64,000 nt of DNA, from NCBI GenBank assembly GCA_946557105.1, contig CAMNSZ010000012.1, positions 37,266-101,265 of the forward strand, written 5' to 3'. Below the pieces are notes generated by a model. That model saw nothing but the letters and a program-made list of their open reading frames with translations. It searched no databases and had not been told where the DNA came from. Shown one piece after another: positions 8,845 through 17,516 of the stretch (within the stretch, counting starts at the first letter, position 1; the number at the start of each line of letters is the position of its first letter). Both the position numbers and the translations under genes were made by a program. Source of the DNA: an uncultured Lachnospiraceae bacterium. Its GTDB lineage: Bacteria; Bacillota; Clostridia; Lachnospirales; Lachnospiraceae.

Positions 8845-10086
8845 TTAAGCGTTCATTCCTGCCAGATATCCCGTAGACCATGCAATTTGCAGATTAAAGC
8901 CTCCTGTCAAGGCATCCAAATCCAGCACCTCCCCTGCAAAATACAGATTACTTACCTTTTTTGACTCCATGGTAGACGGATTTACGTCCTTTACCGAAAC
9001 GCCTCCCTGCGTGACAATCGCCTCTGCAAAGGAACGGGTTCCCGTAACGGTAAGCGGCAGCTCCTTTATCAGCGCTGCAAAAGCCCGCCTCTCCTGACAG
9101 GTGATTTCATTTACTTTTTTATCGGGATTAATGCCGGAAAGCTTTAGCATAACCGGTATCAGCTTTGCCGGAAAAAGTCCTCCCAGTGAATTTTTAAATT
9201 GTTTGTTTCTGTTTTCCTCAAAGTCCCGCAAAATCCGTTTGTCAAGCTGCGCATCATCCAAGGCGGGTTTCAAATCAATATATAGTTTTGTAGTTTCCTT
9301 ATCGGAATTCTTCTTTACATAATAGCTGCTTGCGCTGATAATCAACGGACCGCTGACCCCGAAATGGGTAAAAAGCATCTCTCCGAAGCCCTGATATATT
9401 TCTTTTTTCCCACATACAAGGCGCACGGCAACATTACGCAGGGAAAGCCCCATAAGGGTCTTGCACCAGTCTTCCTCCACCTCGAGCGGAACCAGCGCCG
9501 GCTTACATTCTACAAGCCTATGCTCTGTGTCCTTTGCAAAACGGTAACCATCCCCCGTAGAGCCCGTACCGGGATAAGAAAGCCCTCCGGTACACACAAT
9601 ACAGCTGTCACCGTAAATCAGACTGCCGTCGCCCAGCTTCACCGCCGTAAATACAGGCCTATCGGCCGCTTGTCTCACCTCGATGCTTTGCACCCATGTA
9701 TCCGGCATAATTTTCACGCCTCTTTTTTTTAATTCCCGCAAAAGCGCTCCTATGATATCCGAGGAATGGTCGGAGACGGGGAACACTCGTCCTCCCCTCT
9801 CTGTCTTAAGAGGACAGCCTGCCCTCTCAAAGAAATCCATAACGGCCTGATTGTCATATTGATAAAATGCACTATACAAAAATTTCTTATTTGTGCACAC
9901 ATTTTCAAATAATGCTTCCGTATCTGCGGCATTTGTAACATTGCATCTGCCTTTGCCCGTAATAAAAAGTTTTTTTCCCAGCTTTTCGTTTTTCTCCAGC
10001 AGAATCACCTTACTGCCTTTTTCTGCCGCCGCAAGCGCCGCCATCATACCCGCCGCGCCGCCTCCTATTACAATTACTTTTCCCAC
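8845..10086 (-). CDS. FAD-dependent oxidoreductase of the HI0933/YhiN flavoprotein family
   Basis: A 413-residue protein with an N-terminal Rossmann dinucleotide motif (VIGGGAAGMMAALAAAEKG), the GKKLFITGKGRCNVTN segment that typifies the HI0933-like family, and a C-terminal FAD contact (FAGEVLDLDALTGGFNLQIA). Members are called NAD(P)/FAD-dependent oxidoreductases; no reaction has been settled for the family. It lies upstream of cmk in the same direction. Length and motifs are complete. Confidence 0.88.
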   Translation of the reverse strand: MGKVIVIGGGAAGMMAALAAAEKGSKVILLEKNEKLGKKLFITGKGRCNVTNAADTEALFENVCTNKKFLYSAFYQYDNQAVMDFFERAGCPLKTERGGRVFPVSDHSSDIIGALLRELKKRGVKIMPDTWVQSIEVRQAADRPVFTAVKLGDGSLIYGDSCIVCTGGLSYPGTGSTGDGYRFAKDTEHRLVECKPALVPLEVEEDWCKTLMGLSLRNVAVRLVCGKKEIYQGFGEMLFTHFGVSGPLIISASSYYVKKNSDKETTKLYIDLKPALDDAQLDKRILRDFEENRNKQFKNSLGGLFPAKLIPVMLKLSGINPDKKVNEITCQERRAFAALIKELPLTVTGTRSFAEAIVTQGGVSVKDVNPSTMESKKVSNLYFAGEVLDLDALTGGFNLQIAWSTGYLAGMNA

Positions 10087-10167
10087 ATTAACCCTCCATG
10101 TCAGGACGGCTCAAACATTTGTGTCTCACCGATGTCTGTCGCGCCATTTGAAATATTATTTATACCC

Positions 10168-11088
10168 TTATTTTTCTTTTCGCAATGAGTAATTCAGCAT
10201 CGGCTCATCATCGATAAAATTAATCTCATCATTTAGGTATACCTGATAGTTATTCCAGACCTCCTCCAGCATTTCCAAATTCTGCCTAACCTCCTGAGGA
10301 CATCTTAAACACAGGGCAACCACCAATGCATTTATAACGCTCAAAGGCGCCACAAGAGAATCCACAATAGACACCATATCGCTTCTTGCAAGTAAATTAC
10401 AGGAGGAATATAGGTTCATGGGAGAGTGGATACTGTCTGTAATGGCAATTACCTTGGCGTTCCTGTCGTTTGCAAACTCCATTGCCTTTAAGGTTCTCAT
10501 GGAATATCGTGGAAAGCTGATGCCGATAAAGCAATCTTTATTACTGATATGCATCATCTGTTCAAAGGTCTCGCTGACGCTTGTCGTGTTGAGCAGTCTC
10601 ACGTTTCCCCGGATCATATTCAAATAAAAATGTAAAAAAGCGGCAAGCGGCTCATTACTCCTCAGCCCCATAATATATATGGTATCCACCTCCAAAATCG
10701 TCGATACAGCCGTCTCAAAGGCCGCCGGATCCAGATTCTCAATAGTGTCCTGAAGCTTCTCAATATCCGCGGTAAGCACGGACGCCAGAATCTCCGACTG
10801 CGAACTCTTCCCATACTTTGCATCAATCTTCTGCACACTGTTTAGTTTATTCTGAACACACTCCTCCAATGCCTTTTGAAACTTGGGATAACCGTCATAA
10901 CCTATGCCGGATGCAAAACGTACCACCGTTGATTCACTGATTCCCAAGGTTTCCCCCAGCTTAGCAGCCGTCATAAATACAGCCTGCTCATAATGTCCAA
11001 ATATGAAATTTGCAATGACCTTATGGCTCTTGCTCATTTTATCATAGTGTTCATTTATTCTGGTTAAAATATCATGCTGCCTCTCCAT
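10168..11088 (-). CDS. MurR/RpiR-family transcriptional regulator
   Basis: A 306-residue regulator with an N-terminal RpiR helix-turn-helix (LGETLGISESTVVRFASGIGY near residues 45-65) and a C-terminal SIS phosphosugar-binding domain (residues about 120-260). Such proteins sense sugar phosphates and control sugar or amino-sugar catabolism. No sugar operon is adjacent, so its target is not evident. GGAAGGA precedes the ATG. It starts ten bases after the TetR-family gene and is probably co-transcribed with it. Confidence 0.9.
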   Translation of the reverse strand: MERQHDILTRINEHYDKMSKSHKVIANFIFGHYEQAVFMTAAKLGETLGISESTVVRFASGIGYDGYPKFQKALEECVQNKLNSVQKIDAKYGKSSQSEILASVLTADIEKLQDTIENLDPAAFETAVSTILEVDTIYIMGLRSNEPLAAFLHFYLNMIRGNVRLLNTTSVSETFEQMMHISNKDCFIGISFPRYSMRTLKAMEFANDRNAKVIAITDSIHSPMNLYSSCNLLARSDMVSIVDSLVAPLSVINALVVALCLRCPQEVRQNLEMLEEVWNNYQVYLNDEINFIDDEPMLNYSLRKEK

Positions 11089-11097
11089 TTGTCCTTC

Positions 11098-11664
11098 CTA
11101 CTCCTCACTCCGCTTTTCTCCTGCAAATGCCTCATAGGAGCGCTCCAACAGCTCTAATGTCTCCACATCCGATAAATCGTAATCACCCGTAAGGGTCATA
11201 CATGCCGCCCCATGAATAAAAATCCACATTTTCATAAATAAATCCCCCGGCGCCGGACATCCCATTGCCGCGGCACGGTTGACTTCATAAACCACATTGC
11301 CCTTTTCTCCGTTCAAAAGCTCATACATGCTCTTCTTTTGCTCTACGCCGGTGACAAACAATAGTTCAAAGAGATGCTTTTCTTCTCTTGCAAAGGCAAT
11401 ATAAGCCATCCCCAGATTAGAAAAGGGGGTCTTTCCCGTTCTGGGATAAAGACTATAGTAGTCCTGAAAAAAATCTACAGCCTTCAAATATACCGCAGTC
11501 CACAGCTCCTCCATACTCCTGTACACACGAAAAATAGGCTGTGTAGAACAGCCTGCTTTTGCTGCCACTCTTCTCGCCGTGACGTTGGAAACCCCCTCCG
11601 TTCTTGTCATGGCAAAAGCGGTGTCTAAAATATTTTCAATAGTAATAACTTCCTTGCGAGCCAT
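11098..11664 (-). CDS. TetR-family transcriptional regulator
   Basis: A 188-residue protein. The N-terminal helix-turn-helix (VTARRVAAKAGCSTQPIFRVY near residues 28-48) is TetR-like, and a C-terminal ligand-binding region (TetR_C type) follows. I placed the start at the ATG 11662-11664 with GGAG eleven bases upstream; a GTG at 11676 is too close to that site. It is followed at once by the RpiR regulator. Ligand and targets are unknown. Confidence 0.85.
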   Translation of the reverse strand: MARKEVITIENILDTAFAMTRTEGVSNVTARRVAAKAGCSTQPIFRVYRSMEELWTAVYLKAVDFFQDYYSLYPRTGKTPFSNLGMAYIAFAREEKHLFELLFVTGVEQKKSMYELLNGEKGNVVYEVNRAAAMGCPAPGDLFMKMWIFIHGAACMTLTGDYDLSDVETLELLERSYEAFAGEKRSEE

Positions 11665-11803
11665 AGTATCTCTCACTCCCCTGCCAAACGAATTGTGTCC
11701 ACTTATCTTAAAACACTACTATAACACTTGTTATTTTACTTGCGGAATATAGATTTTGTCAAGCCCCATAAAATGCCCCGGCAATTCCTTTGCCCTTTAC
11801 CAA

Positions 11804-11838
11804 AAGACGGAAAATACCCTTCAAGTATTTTCCGTCTT
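11804..11838 (-). terminator. Intrinsic terminator of the decarboxylase operon
   Basis: A 14-bp perfect stem (AAGACGGAAAATAC with its complement) and a 7-base loop lie about 100 bases after the oadA-like stop codon. On the minus strand the stem is followed by TTTTGG. It separates the decarboxylase operon from the TetR gene. Confidence 0.8.
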
Positions 11839-11934
11839 AGGATAACAGCACTATTTCAAATTTATATTTCGTATAATTCTTCTCTTTACATGCGCATTAA
11901 TACGCTCGGCTTTTCCCGACTGCATATTACCTAC

Positions 11935-13362
11935 TTAAACAGGATAAGCGCCGTTCTTAGTATCGGCCTGAGTCATATCAACCTTATCCTGCTGTGCCTG
12001 ACGATACTTAAAGAAATCTGTTGCAACCTGAGGGAAGAGGGCGTAGCTGAGCACATCCTCGTCCTGCTGCTTCCATTCCTTCATCTCGCTCTCCAGTTTA
12101 TCAAGCTCATTGTCAAGAAGATCGGCATAGCGGCAGGTAATCCTCTCCTCACCGGGAATAACCTTGTCGATAACCTCCTGACTCATAGGCTTTACAGTCT
12201 GACCGTACTCGCCGCGAAGAACAGCCTTCGTCTCCTTGGTGGCCATCTTATATCTCTCGCCCATCAGTACGTTGAATACCGCCTGTGTACCCACAATCTG
12301 GGACGAGGGAGTAACCAATGGAGGCTCGCCCAAATCCTTGCGGACCTGAGGAATCTCCTTCAGCACATCATAATATTTATCCTCTGCATTTTGCTCCTTC
12401 AGCTGGCTGACCATATTGGAAAGCATACCTCCGGGCACCTGATAAAGCAATGTCTTGATATCAACCCCCATAACCTTTGGATTGAGCAGACCGTTTGCAA
12501 GACACTCATCCCTGTAAGGCCGGAAATAATCCGCAATTTCGGCAAGCAGATTCTGGTCAAATCCCGTATCATAAGGGGTTCCCTTAAAGGTCTCCACCAT
12601 AACCTCCGTTGCCGGCTGGGAGGTTCCCATGGCGAAAGGACTCATGGCGGTATCAATCACGTCCACCCCTGCCTCTACAGCCTTTAAGTAGGTCATACCT
12701 GCAACACCGGAGGTATAATGGGTATGCAGCTGGATGGGAAGCTTCGTCGCGCTCTTCATTGCAGAAATCATCTCGGTCGCCTTATAAGGAACAAGAAGTC
12801 CTGCCATATCCTTGATACAAATAGAGTCCGCACCCATTTCCTCAATCTTTTTAGCCATATCGGTCCAATACTCCAAAGTATAAGCGTCGCCCAATGTATA
12901 GGACAACGCAACCTGCGCATGCCCCCTGCCCTCCTGCACCTTATATTTGTTGGTAGCATCCACAGCCGCCTGCAGGTTGCGAAGGTCATTTAAACAGTCA
13001 AAGATACGGATAACATCAATACCGTTGGAGATAGATTTCTGTACGAAATACTCCACAACATCATCCGCATAGGGTCTGTAGCCCAAAATGTTCTGTCCAC
13101 GGAAAAGCATTTGAAGCTTCGTATTCTTGAAGCCGTCACGCAGCTTCCTGAGTCTGTCCCACGGATCCTCCTTCAGGAAACGAAGGGAGGCGTCAAAGGT
13201 TGCACCGCCCCAGCACTCCACGGAATGATAACCGACCTTATCCATCTTGTCTACGATGGGAAGCATAAATTCAGTAGGCATTCTAGTGGCAATCAGAGAC
13301 TGGTGTGCATCACGCAATATTGTTTCCGTAATTTTAATCGGTTTTTTTATTTGTTCTGACAT
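11935..13362 (-). CDS. Oxaloacetate decarboxylase alpha-type carboxyltransferase (5S-like), no biotin domain
   Basis: A 475-residue protein with an HMGL-like TIM barrel followed by the PYC/OADA domain. The metal-binding TILRDAHQSL is near residue 13 and LHTHYTSGVAG near residue 207, as in OadA, the 5S subunit of transcarboxylase and pyruvate carboxylase subunit B. It moves a carboxyl group between oxaloacetate/pyruvate and biotin. The usual C-terminal biotinyl domain is absent; the biotin carrier is a separate gene 1.3 kb upstream in the operon. It is the last gene of the five-gene set and ends at an intrinsic terminator. Confidence 0.9.
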   Translation of the reverse strand: MSEQIKKPIKITETILRDAHQSLIATRMPTEFMLPIVDKMDKVGYHSVECWGGATFDASLRFLKEDPWDRLRKLRDGFKNTKLQMLFRGQNILGYRPYADDVVEYFVQKSISNGIDVIRIFDCLNDLRNLQAAVDATNKYKVQEGRGHAQVALSYTLGDAYTLEYWTDMAKKIEEMGADSICIKDMAGLLVPYKATEMISAMKSATKLPIQLHTHYTSGVAGMTYLKAVEAGVDVIDTAMSPFAMGTSQPATEVMVETFKGTPYDTGFDQNLLAEIADYFRPYRDECLANGLLNPKVMGVDIKTLLYQVPGGMLSNMVSQLKEQNAEDKYYDVLKEIPQVRKDLGEPPLVTPSSQIVGTQAVFNVLMGERYKMATKETKAVLRGEYGQTVKPMSQEVIDKVIPGEERITCRYADLLDNELDKLESEMKEWKQQDEDVLSYALFPQVATDFFKYRQAQQDKVDMTQADTKNGAYPV

Positions 13363-13463
13363 TTACGAATTCCTCCATTATTTTTATGAAATGTTAAGTG
13401 CAAAGCCGCATCTGCTTAAGCAAGCTTAATCAGCTGCGTCTTTACTTGAATCTGTGCACAGCT

Positions 13464-14615
13464 TTAGAATACACCGAATATCGCCATGAAGGTTCCGGCG
13501 GCTACGGCAGTTCCTATAACGCCTGCTACATTAGGACCCATTGCATGCATAAGCAGGAAATTGGTAGGGTCTGCTTCCGCACCGACCTTCTGTGATACAC
13601 GTGCCGCCATAGGAACGGCAGATACGCCCGCCGAACCGATAAGGGGATTTACCTTGCCCTTCGTAGCCACACACATCAGCTTGCCGAAAAGCACGCCGGC
13701 CGCAGTACCGAACATAAAGGCAATCAATCCAAGCGCTACTATCTTTAAGGTATCAAAATTCAGAAATGCTTCCGCGCTGGTAGTTGCGCCTACGGAGGTA
13801 CCCAGCAGAATAACAACAATATACATCAACGCGTTGGAAGCCGTATCCGTAAGCTGTCTTACCACGCCCGACTCTCTGAACAGGTTTCCGAGCATCAGCA
13901 TACCTACCAGAGGAACCGTCGTAGGAAGAATCAAGCCTACTACAATAGTAACAACGATGGGGAAAAGGATTCTCTCCAGCTTGGACACCGGACGAAGCTG
14001 GCTCATCTTAATCTTCCTTTCCTTCTCGGTTGTAAAAAGCTTCATAATCGGAGGCTGGATAATCGGTACCAGTGACATGTACGAATATGCCGCCACCGCT
14101 ATGGGACCCATGATGGCCGTCTGCCCCAGTTTACTTGCCAGAAAAATAGAAGTAGGTCCGTCCGCACCGCCGATAATGGATATTGCCGCTGCCGCCATAT
14201 CATTGAACCCAAGCGCGATTGCTCCAAAATATGCGGCGAAAATACCAAACTGTGCCGCCGCACCCAAAAGAAAGCTCTTGGGGTTTGCAATCAGCGGTCC
14301 AAAATCGGTCATGGCGCCCACACCCATAAATATCAGGGAAGGAAGGATTGCCCACTCGTCCAAAATGTAAAAATAATGCAATAATCCGCCGACACCGTTT
14401 GCTGCATCTTCCGGATTGATCATTATATCCGGATAAATGTTTACTAACAGCATACCGAATGCTATCGGGGTTAAAAGCAGAGGCTCAAACCCATGGCGAA
14501 TAGCTAAATATAGGAAAAAACATGCAACCGCTATCATGACGTAATTTCCCCATGTCAGGTTAAAAAACGCCGTCTGATGAATCAGATTGCTGAATGTATT
14601 TAAAACATACTCCAT
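13464..14615 (-). CDS. Na+-translocating decarboxylase beta subunit (membrane carboxybiotin decarboxylase)
   Basis: A 383-residue, very hydrophobic protein of the OadB/MmdB/GcdB family. The signature IIGGADGPTSIF near residue 170 contains the aspartate needed for Na+ binding and carboxybiotin decarboxylation in this family. It removes CO2 from carboxybiotin and exports Na+. It is downstream of the biotin carrier and upstream of the 5S-type transferase. Whether the operon enzyme decarboxylates methylmalonyl-CoA, oxaloacetate or glutaconyl-CoA cannot be told from this subunit alone. Confidence 0.93.
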   Translation of the reverse strand: MEYVLNTFSNLIHQTAFFNLTWGNYVMIAVACFFLYLAIRHGFEPLLLTPIAFGMLLVNIYPDIMINPEDAANGVGGLLHYFYILDEWAILPSLIFMGVGAMTDFGPLIANPKSFLLGAAAQFGIFAAYFGAIALGFNDMAAAAISIIGGADGPTSIFLASKLGQTAIMGPIAVAAYSYMSLVPIIQPPIMKLFTTEKERKIKMSQLRPVSKLERILFPIVVTIVVGLILPTTVPLVGMLMLGNLFRESGVVRQLTDTASNALMYIVVILLGTSVGATTSAEAFLNFDTLKIVALGLIAFMFGTAAGVLFGKLMCVATKGKVNPLIGSAGVSAVPMAARVSQKVGAEADPTNFLLMHAMGPNVAGVIGTAVAAGTFMAIFGVF

Positions 14616-14660
14616 TTGTTGACCTCCTGTTGTTTTGCTCTTGACTCTAATCTGTGCGGA

Positions 14661-15023
14661 TTAGTTCATGGTTGCCAGTAATGCTCCGGCTTCAACAGGG
14701 TCGCCAACCGATACGTCAATGCTTGCTACTGTGCCGTCCTGAGGCGCTACAACGGGAATTTCCATCTTCATTGCCTCAAGGATAACCACGGGATCGCCTG
14801 CCTTCACAGCCTGACCCACACTCGCCTCTACCTTGAATACCTTACCTGCCGCGCCGGCTTCAATCTTGACGCTTCCTGCCGCGCCGCCTGCTGCGGGTGC
14901 TGCCGCAGGAGCCGCCTTGGGCGCTGCGGGCGCCTTTGCCGCTACGGGCGCTTTGGTAGATGTACCTTCCTCTACTACTACGTCATATACGTTTCCATTA
15001 ACGGTAATGGTATAATTTTTCAT
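14661..15023 (-). CDS. Biotin carboxyl carrier protein of the Na+ decarboxylase
   Basis: A 120-residue protein. An N-terminal strand region is followed by an Ala/Pro-rich flexible linker (residues about 24-50) and a biotinyl domain with the canonical EAMKMEI motif. The lysine of this motif is biotinylated. It shuttles the carboxyl group from the soluble carboxyltransferase(s) to the membrane beta subunit. It resembles MmdC, GcdC and the 1.3S subunit of transcarboxylase. It is the only biotin carrier in the operon, although two different carboxyltransferases are encoded. Confidence 0.93.
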   Translation of the reverse strand: MKNYTITVNGNVYDVVVEEGTSTKAPVAAKAPAAPKAAPAAAPAAGGAAGSVKIEAGAAGKVFKVEASVGQAVKAGDPVVILEAMKMEIPVVAPQDGTVASIDVSVGDPVEAGALLATMN

Positions 15024-15078
15024 TTTTTATTCCTCCATAAATATAAGTTTATTAATGTGAATGTAATGTGCATTAATA

Positions 15079-15879
15079 TTAATATCTGCCTCTATTTGCC
15101 TTGCGGATAGAGCGGACTACAAAGCCGTCTGCAGAAGCGGCGCCCTCGCTTGCCGCAATGGCGGCGGCTATCACGGCAACCAGCTCCAAATCGTCGGTCT
15201 CGTCCCTGCTCTCCTCTTGTCTTGCAATATGTGCAACCGCATTGTCGATACCCGTGGAATCCACTTCGATTTTATTTTTCTTAGATTCTCTACCCTGCAT
15301 CTTGGAAATCAGGCTAAAGCTGGAAATAATCATGCTTATAAGAATCAGTACCAAAAATACGGTTCCCATGCCCAGCAGAGTGTTGAGCGCAGCCTTCTCC
15401 ATCAGCTCTCCCATGGAAGAAACCGGATTAAGCGCAGCCGATTCAACGACCATAAACATATCGTTGGAAAGAATAATCTCCGCCTCCGCATTCTTTTTCT
15501 CACCGTTTACCTGTACATGCACAACAATTTGCTTTTTATTAATCTCCGCCGTGGCTTCGCCAACGCCTGTCACAGCCCCTATGGCTTCAATAGCCGAATC
15601 AAAGGAATCTATTGCCGTCTTTACTGCGGCTCCGTTTACCTTTAAACCATATTTTTGTTCAAATACAATTTCCAACTCCTCCATAGTGTAGACGGAAAGA
15701 GCTTCCTTCTCGGCGTCGTCAGTCATCTCACATAAAAGGGGAACAATATTTTGAGTGGAAATGGTTTTCGCAAACTCTACCTTTGTAGTTTCGTAATCCG
15801 TCAGCTTTTTATCGCTTCCGCAGGCTGTTAATCCAAAGATACAGGTAATCATACATAACAAGCCAAAAAATTTCTTCAT
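15079..15879 (-). CDS. OadG-like lipoprotein with a large extracytoplasmic domain
   Basis: A 266-residue protein. A lipoprotein signal with the lipobox LTAC is at residues 16-19. An extracytoplasmic domain of about 140 residues follows, then one membrane helix (MGTVFLVLILISMIISSFSL) and a short cytoplasmic tail ending in basic residues. The helix plus tail match the OadG gamma subunit, which anchors the soluble transferase. Classical OadG proteins are only about 80-100 residues, so the lipidated outer domain is an addition; its role is unknown. A GTG at 15891 is in frame, but AAAGGG is placed for the ATG at 15879. Confidence 0.8.
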   Translation of the reverse strand: MKKFFGLLCMITCIFGLTACGSDKKLTDYETTKVEFAKTISTQNIVPLLCEMTDDAEKEALSVYTMEELEIVFEQKYGLKVNGAAVKTAIDSFDSAIEAIGAVTGVGEATAEINKKQIVVHVQVNGEKKNAEAEIILSNDMFMVVESAALNPVSSMGELMEKAALNTLLGMGTVFLVLILISMIISSFSLISKMQGRESKKNKIEVDSTGIDNAVAHIARQEESRDETDDLELVAVIAAAIAASEGAASADGFVVRSIRKANRGRY

Positions 15880-15896
15880 AACTATAATCACCCTTT

Positions 15897-17327
15897 CTAG
15901 ACTGTTCCGTGCTTCTTTGCCGGACGGTCTTCACTCTTTGTGAATAACATTTCAAATGCGCCAATCACATACTTTCTCGTATCTGCCGCATCTATAATCT
16001 GGTCCACATATCCTCTCCTTGCAGCGCCGGTTACGCTAAGCTGCAATGCCTCATACTCGGCCGCCTTCTCATTAATCACATCGGCCCCCATTCCGTCGTA
16101 CATAATCTTTGCGGCAAGCTTGCCGTCCATGGTTCCGATTTCCGCATCAGGCCATGCCATGGTGATATCTGCGCCGATTGCCTTGGAGTTCATTGCCACG
16201 TAAGCAGTGCCATAGGCTTTTCCGATAATTACGTTTACCTTGGGAACCGTTGCGTTTGCAAATGCATAAGTAAGCTTTGCCGCAGCCTTTGCAATTCCCT
16301 TCTCGGAGCAAAGAGTCGCCTCATAGCCTGTCACATTGGTAAGCGTTAAAACAGGGATGCCGAACGCGTCACAGAAGTTCACAAAATCAGCAGCCTTCTC
16401 GCAGCCCTTCTTTGTAAGCACTGCTCCAAGCTTTTCTGTCACCTTGCCTTCTTCGTCACAAATCTCAAAGCGGTTGGCAACGGCGCCAACGGTAACGCCG
16501 TTTAAACGAATAAAGCCCGTCACCATATTTTTCGCATAACCTGCCTTAATCTCATAAAAACGACCGTTGTCCGCAAGAATGGATAACGCTATGGAGGTGT
16601 CCCCTGCACAGCCTGCAATTTCCTCACAGGAACGGTTCAAATCGTCGGTACACTCTTCAAAGCTTAAGGTGTCCTGATTGTTTGCGGGAAGCATGCTTAC
16701 CAGCTCCCTGATTCCGGCAAATATTCCCGCCTCATCGGCAACAACATCTACAATACCACACTCCTCAGACTGAAATGCCGCGCTGGAGGAATCGCACTTA
16801 GTGATTACATTGCCGTCCAGAGCATTTGGCGCATTTACAAATAATTTTGCGTTCTTCTCCTCCATAAAGGTGAAGTCCGTCATCGTGGGGAAAAGCCCCA
16901 GCCCGCCGCCACAGGTTCCCAATATTGCAGTAATCTGGGGAATCACGCCGGAAGCCATTGTCTGTTTTAAATAGATTGTGCCAAACGCGGCAAGTGCATC
17001 CGTCGCCTCCTGCAGTCTCAGCCCTGCGGAATCGATTAAACCGATTACCGGCGCTCCCGTCTTCATTGCCAAATCGTAGAGGCCGGCAATCTTCTTTGCA
17101 TGCATCTCACCTATACTGCCGTTCATCACGGACGCGTCCTGACTATACACATACACAAGATTACCGTCGATTACTCCATAGCCGGTGATACATCCGTCAG
17201 AAGGAGTTTCGGTCGGTTTCATGTTAAAATCGGTTGCCCTTGCAGTCACAAGCGCGCCGATTTCAACGAAACTGTTGTCATCGAGTAAAGCTGTAATTCT
17301 TTGACTCGCTTTTGAAGTAGTACTCAT
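15897..17327 (-). CDS. Acyl-CoA carboxyltransferase, methylmalonyl-CoA decarboxylase alpha type (12S-like)
   Basis: A 476-residue carboxyl transferase of the MmdA/PccB/12S family, with oxyanion-hole glycines in the N-half (LIDSAGLRLQEATDAL) and C-half (VIIGKAYGTAYVAM). It transfers a carboxyl group between an acyl-CoA, such as methylmalonyl-CoA, and carrier-bound biotin. I placed the start at 17327, where GGAGGG is eight bases upstream; open frame further upstream lacks family similarity. It is the first gene of the operon. The acyl-CoA substrate cannot be fixed from the sequence. Confidence 0.9.
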   Translation of the reverse strand: MSTTSKASQRITALLDDNSFVEIGALVTARATDFNMKPTETPSDGCITGYGVIDGNLVYVYSQDASVMNGSIGEMHAKKIAGLYDLAMKTGAPVIGLIDSAGLRLQEATDALAAFGTIYLKQTMASGVIPQITAILGTCGGGLGLFPTMTDFTFMEEKNAKLFVNAPNALDGNVITKCDSSSAAFQSEECGIVDVVADEAGIFAGIRELVSMLPANNQDTLSFEECTDDLNRSCEEIAGCAGDTSIALSILADNGRFYEIKAGYAKNMVTGFIRLNGVTVGAVANRFEICDEEGKVTEKLGAVLTKKGCEKAADFVNFCDAFGIPVLTLTNVTGYEATLCSEKGIAKAAAKLTYAFANATVPKVNVIIGKAYGTAYVAMNSKAIGADITMAWPDAEIGTMDGKLAAKIMYDGMGADVINEKAAEYEALQLSVTGAARRGYVDQIIDAADTRKYVIGAFEMLFTKSEDRPAKKHGTV

Positions 17328-17442
17328 GCTTTCAGCCCTCCGTTTATAATAAATAAAAACTAACAATTTAATATTAGGCCGGCATCCGGTTTTATAAATA
17401 ACGCAAATGCCCCCATGATTATTGTTTGTAACAGTATACCAT

Positions 17443-17472
17443 AAAAAAAGCAACTCGCAAAGAACGAATTGC
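17443..17472 (-). terminator. Intrinsic terminator after the first D-Ala-D-Ala carboxypeptidase
   Basis: On the minus strand an 8-bp stem (GCAATTCG with CGAGTTGC, one G-T pair) with a 7-base loop is followed by seven T residues, about 45 bases after the stop codon of the carboxypeptidase gene. It isolates the decarboxylase operon downstream. Confidence 0.82.
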
Positions 17473-17516
17473 AATTTTTTTTCAGAAATCTTAGAAAATT
17501 TAAATTTACTTACATT

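Noticed and set aside
11728..12687. A 319-codon open frame on the plus strand
   Set aside because: It overlaps the oadA-like gene in reverse and crosses an intrinsic terminator; no domain is visible.
13486..14370. A 294-codon open frame on the plus strand
   Set aside because: It is antisense to the well-supported decarboxylase beta subunit and reads as low-complexity hydrophobic sequence without family features; an artefact of codon bias.
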